From contig NZ_PUJW01000002.1 in the NCBI RefSeq assembly GCF_011189575.1, positions 62,001 to 126,000 on the forward strand: a stretch of DNA of 64,000 nucleotides, given 5' to 3'. The notes beneath the pieces were generated by a model. That model saw nothing but the letters and a program-made list of their open reading frames with translations, was not told the origin of the DNA and made no database searches. The stretch is from Photorhabdus cinerea (GTDB taxonomy: Bacteria; Pseudomonadota; Gammaproteobacteria; Enterobacterales; Enterobacteriaceae). Position 1 is the first letter of the stretch, and every line of letters starts with the position of its first letter. The position numbers and the translations under genes are program-made. Below are positions 63,466 to 64,000 of this stretch, in pieces.

Positions 63466-64000
63466 ATGAAACGTGTTCTGGTGGTGTCGTATTCTCAAAG
63501 TGGTCAATTGATCGAGGTGGTGAAGAGCTTAATCGCACCTCTGCATGAATCTGACGAGATATACATTCGTGAAGTCGTTCTGAAACCGATTCCAGAATAT
63601 GAATTTCCCTGGTCGTTTTCTAAATTTATTAATGCTTTTCCTGAAACAGTGCAGTTACATCCACCCGAAATAGCACCTTTACATTTGGAAGATGAAGAAC
63701 CTTTTGATTTGGTGATATTGGGCTACCAAGTTTGGTATTTGTCACCATCTCTTCCAATAACAGCATTTCTTAAGAGCGAAGAAGGAAAACGGTTACTTAA
63801 CGGTAAGCCGGTAGTGACGGTTATAGCTTGTCGAAACATGTGGCTGATAGCCCAGGAAACGGTCAAAAAATTTTTACACGAAAGTGGAGCGTACTTACGC
63901 GACAATGTGGTTTTTGTTGATAAAACAAACTTCTTTGTAACATTGTTCACAACCCCGCTATGGTTAATGACAGGAAAAAAACAGCCTTTTTCTAGTGTAC
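63466..64000 (+). CDS. stlC: DarA-type aromatase / StlC-like protein, 5' part
   Basis: The first 178 codons of a gene that runs off the window. RVLVVSYSQSGQLIEVVKSL is a flavodoxin-like loop, and FPWSFSKFINAFPETVQLHP, then DLVILGYQVWYLSPSLPITA match the dialkylresorcinol condensing-type family (DarA of the aryl-polyene/resorcinol pathways). In Photorhabdus the homologue StlC works with the ketosynthase StlD and carrier StlE to form isopropylstilbene. This 'dar' is unrelated to the darobactin dar genes. AAGG lies 9 bases before the ATG. Confidence 0.78.
   Translation, partial: MKRVLVVSYSQSGQLIEVVKSLIAPLHESDEIYIREVVLKPIPEYEFPWSFSKFINAFPETVQLHPPEIAPLHLEDEEPFDLVILGYQVWYLSPSLPITAFLKSEEGKRLLNGKPVVTVIACRNMWLIAQETVKKFLHESGAYLRDNVVFVDKTNFFVTLFTTPLWLMTGKKQPFSSV

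Noticed and set aside
1..64000. tRNA or rRNA genes
   Set aside because: No cloverleaf-like sequence or rRNA segment was noticed by eye; a covariance search would be decisive.

Overview
The window looks like a chromosomal segment of Photorhabdus, an AT-rich gamma-proteobacterium of the Morganellaceae. Four things point there: E. coli-like gene order with diverged proteins, several full ERIC repeats, a darobactin operon, and at the right edge the start of a gene resembling stlC of the Photorhabdus isopropylstilbene pathway. The species cannot be fixed from sequence alone. No rRNA, tRNA, transposase or cas gene was seen.

The backbone follows enterobacterial order in four blocks. Block 1 (1-15036): yecM 3' end, cutC, cmoBA, a RelBE/StbDE-type toxin-antitoxin pair, yecN, aspS-nudB, yebC, ruvC, ruvAB, znuCB/znuA with a Zur operator, mepM, lpxM. 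Block 2 (22566-30399): pykA, hexR, zwf with a HexR-type operator, mdtJI. Block 3 (31410-43126): yoaB, yoaA, tsaB, yeaY, fadD, rnd, minCDE, ycgL, ycgM, ycgN. Block 4 (45001-51684): hslJ, ldhA, azoR, hrpA.

Accessory DNA sits at the joints. (a) Between lpxM and pykA lies a complete darobactin-type RiPP operon on the minus strand: radical SAM/SPASM enzyme (darE), ABC exporter (darD, darC, darB) and two precursor genes. One precursor has the core WNWSKSF (darobactin A). The second, annotated here as an intact 57-codon gene, has WNWTKRF (the sequence reported for darobactin B). Each has its own promoter-like element, and darE is bracketed by ERIC repeats. (b) Between pykA and hexR are type VI effector remnants, a frameshifted lipoprotein gene, a DUF4123 adaptor gene, and two diverged copies of a unit carrying two degenerate type I-E-like CRISPR repeats each. 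(c) Between ycgN and hslJ are two unrecognised genes and a hexanucleotide repeat tract. (d) After hrpA come decayed small genes and then a type VI cassette (Tlde1-like effector, exported partner, Hcp). The effector is cut short by a frameshift in an A7 tract. (e) Next comes a four-gene chaperone-usher fimbrial operon. (f) Then follow a GC-rich foreign hydrolase remnant, an arginine/ornithine-type antiporter, an ERIC repeat and the 5' part of the stlC-like gene.

Functionally the window combines housekeeping (DNA repair, zinc uptake, central carbon, cell division, lipid A) with symbiosis and competition functions: a BamA-targeting antibiotic operon, a T6SS toxin cassette, fimbriae, and two parts of stilbene synthesis (a FadD that may double as the cinnamoyl-CoA ligase StlB, and StlC).
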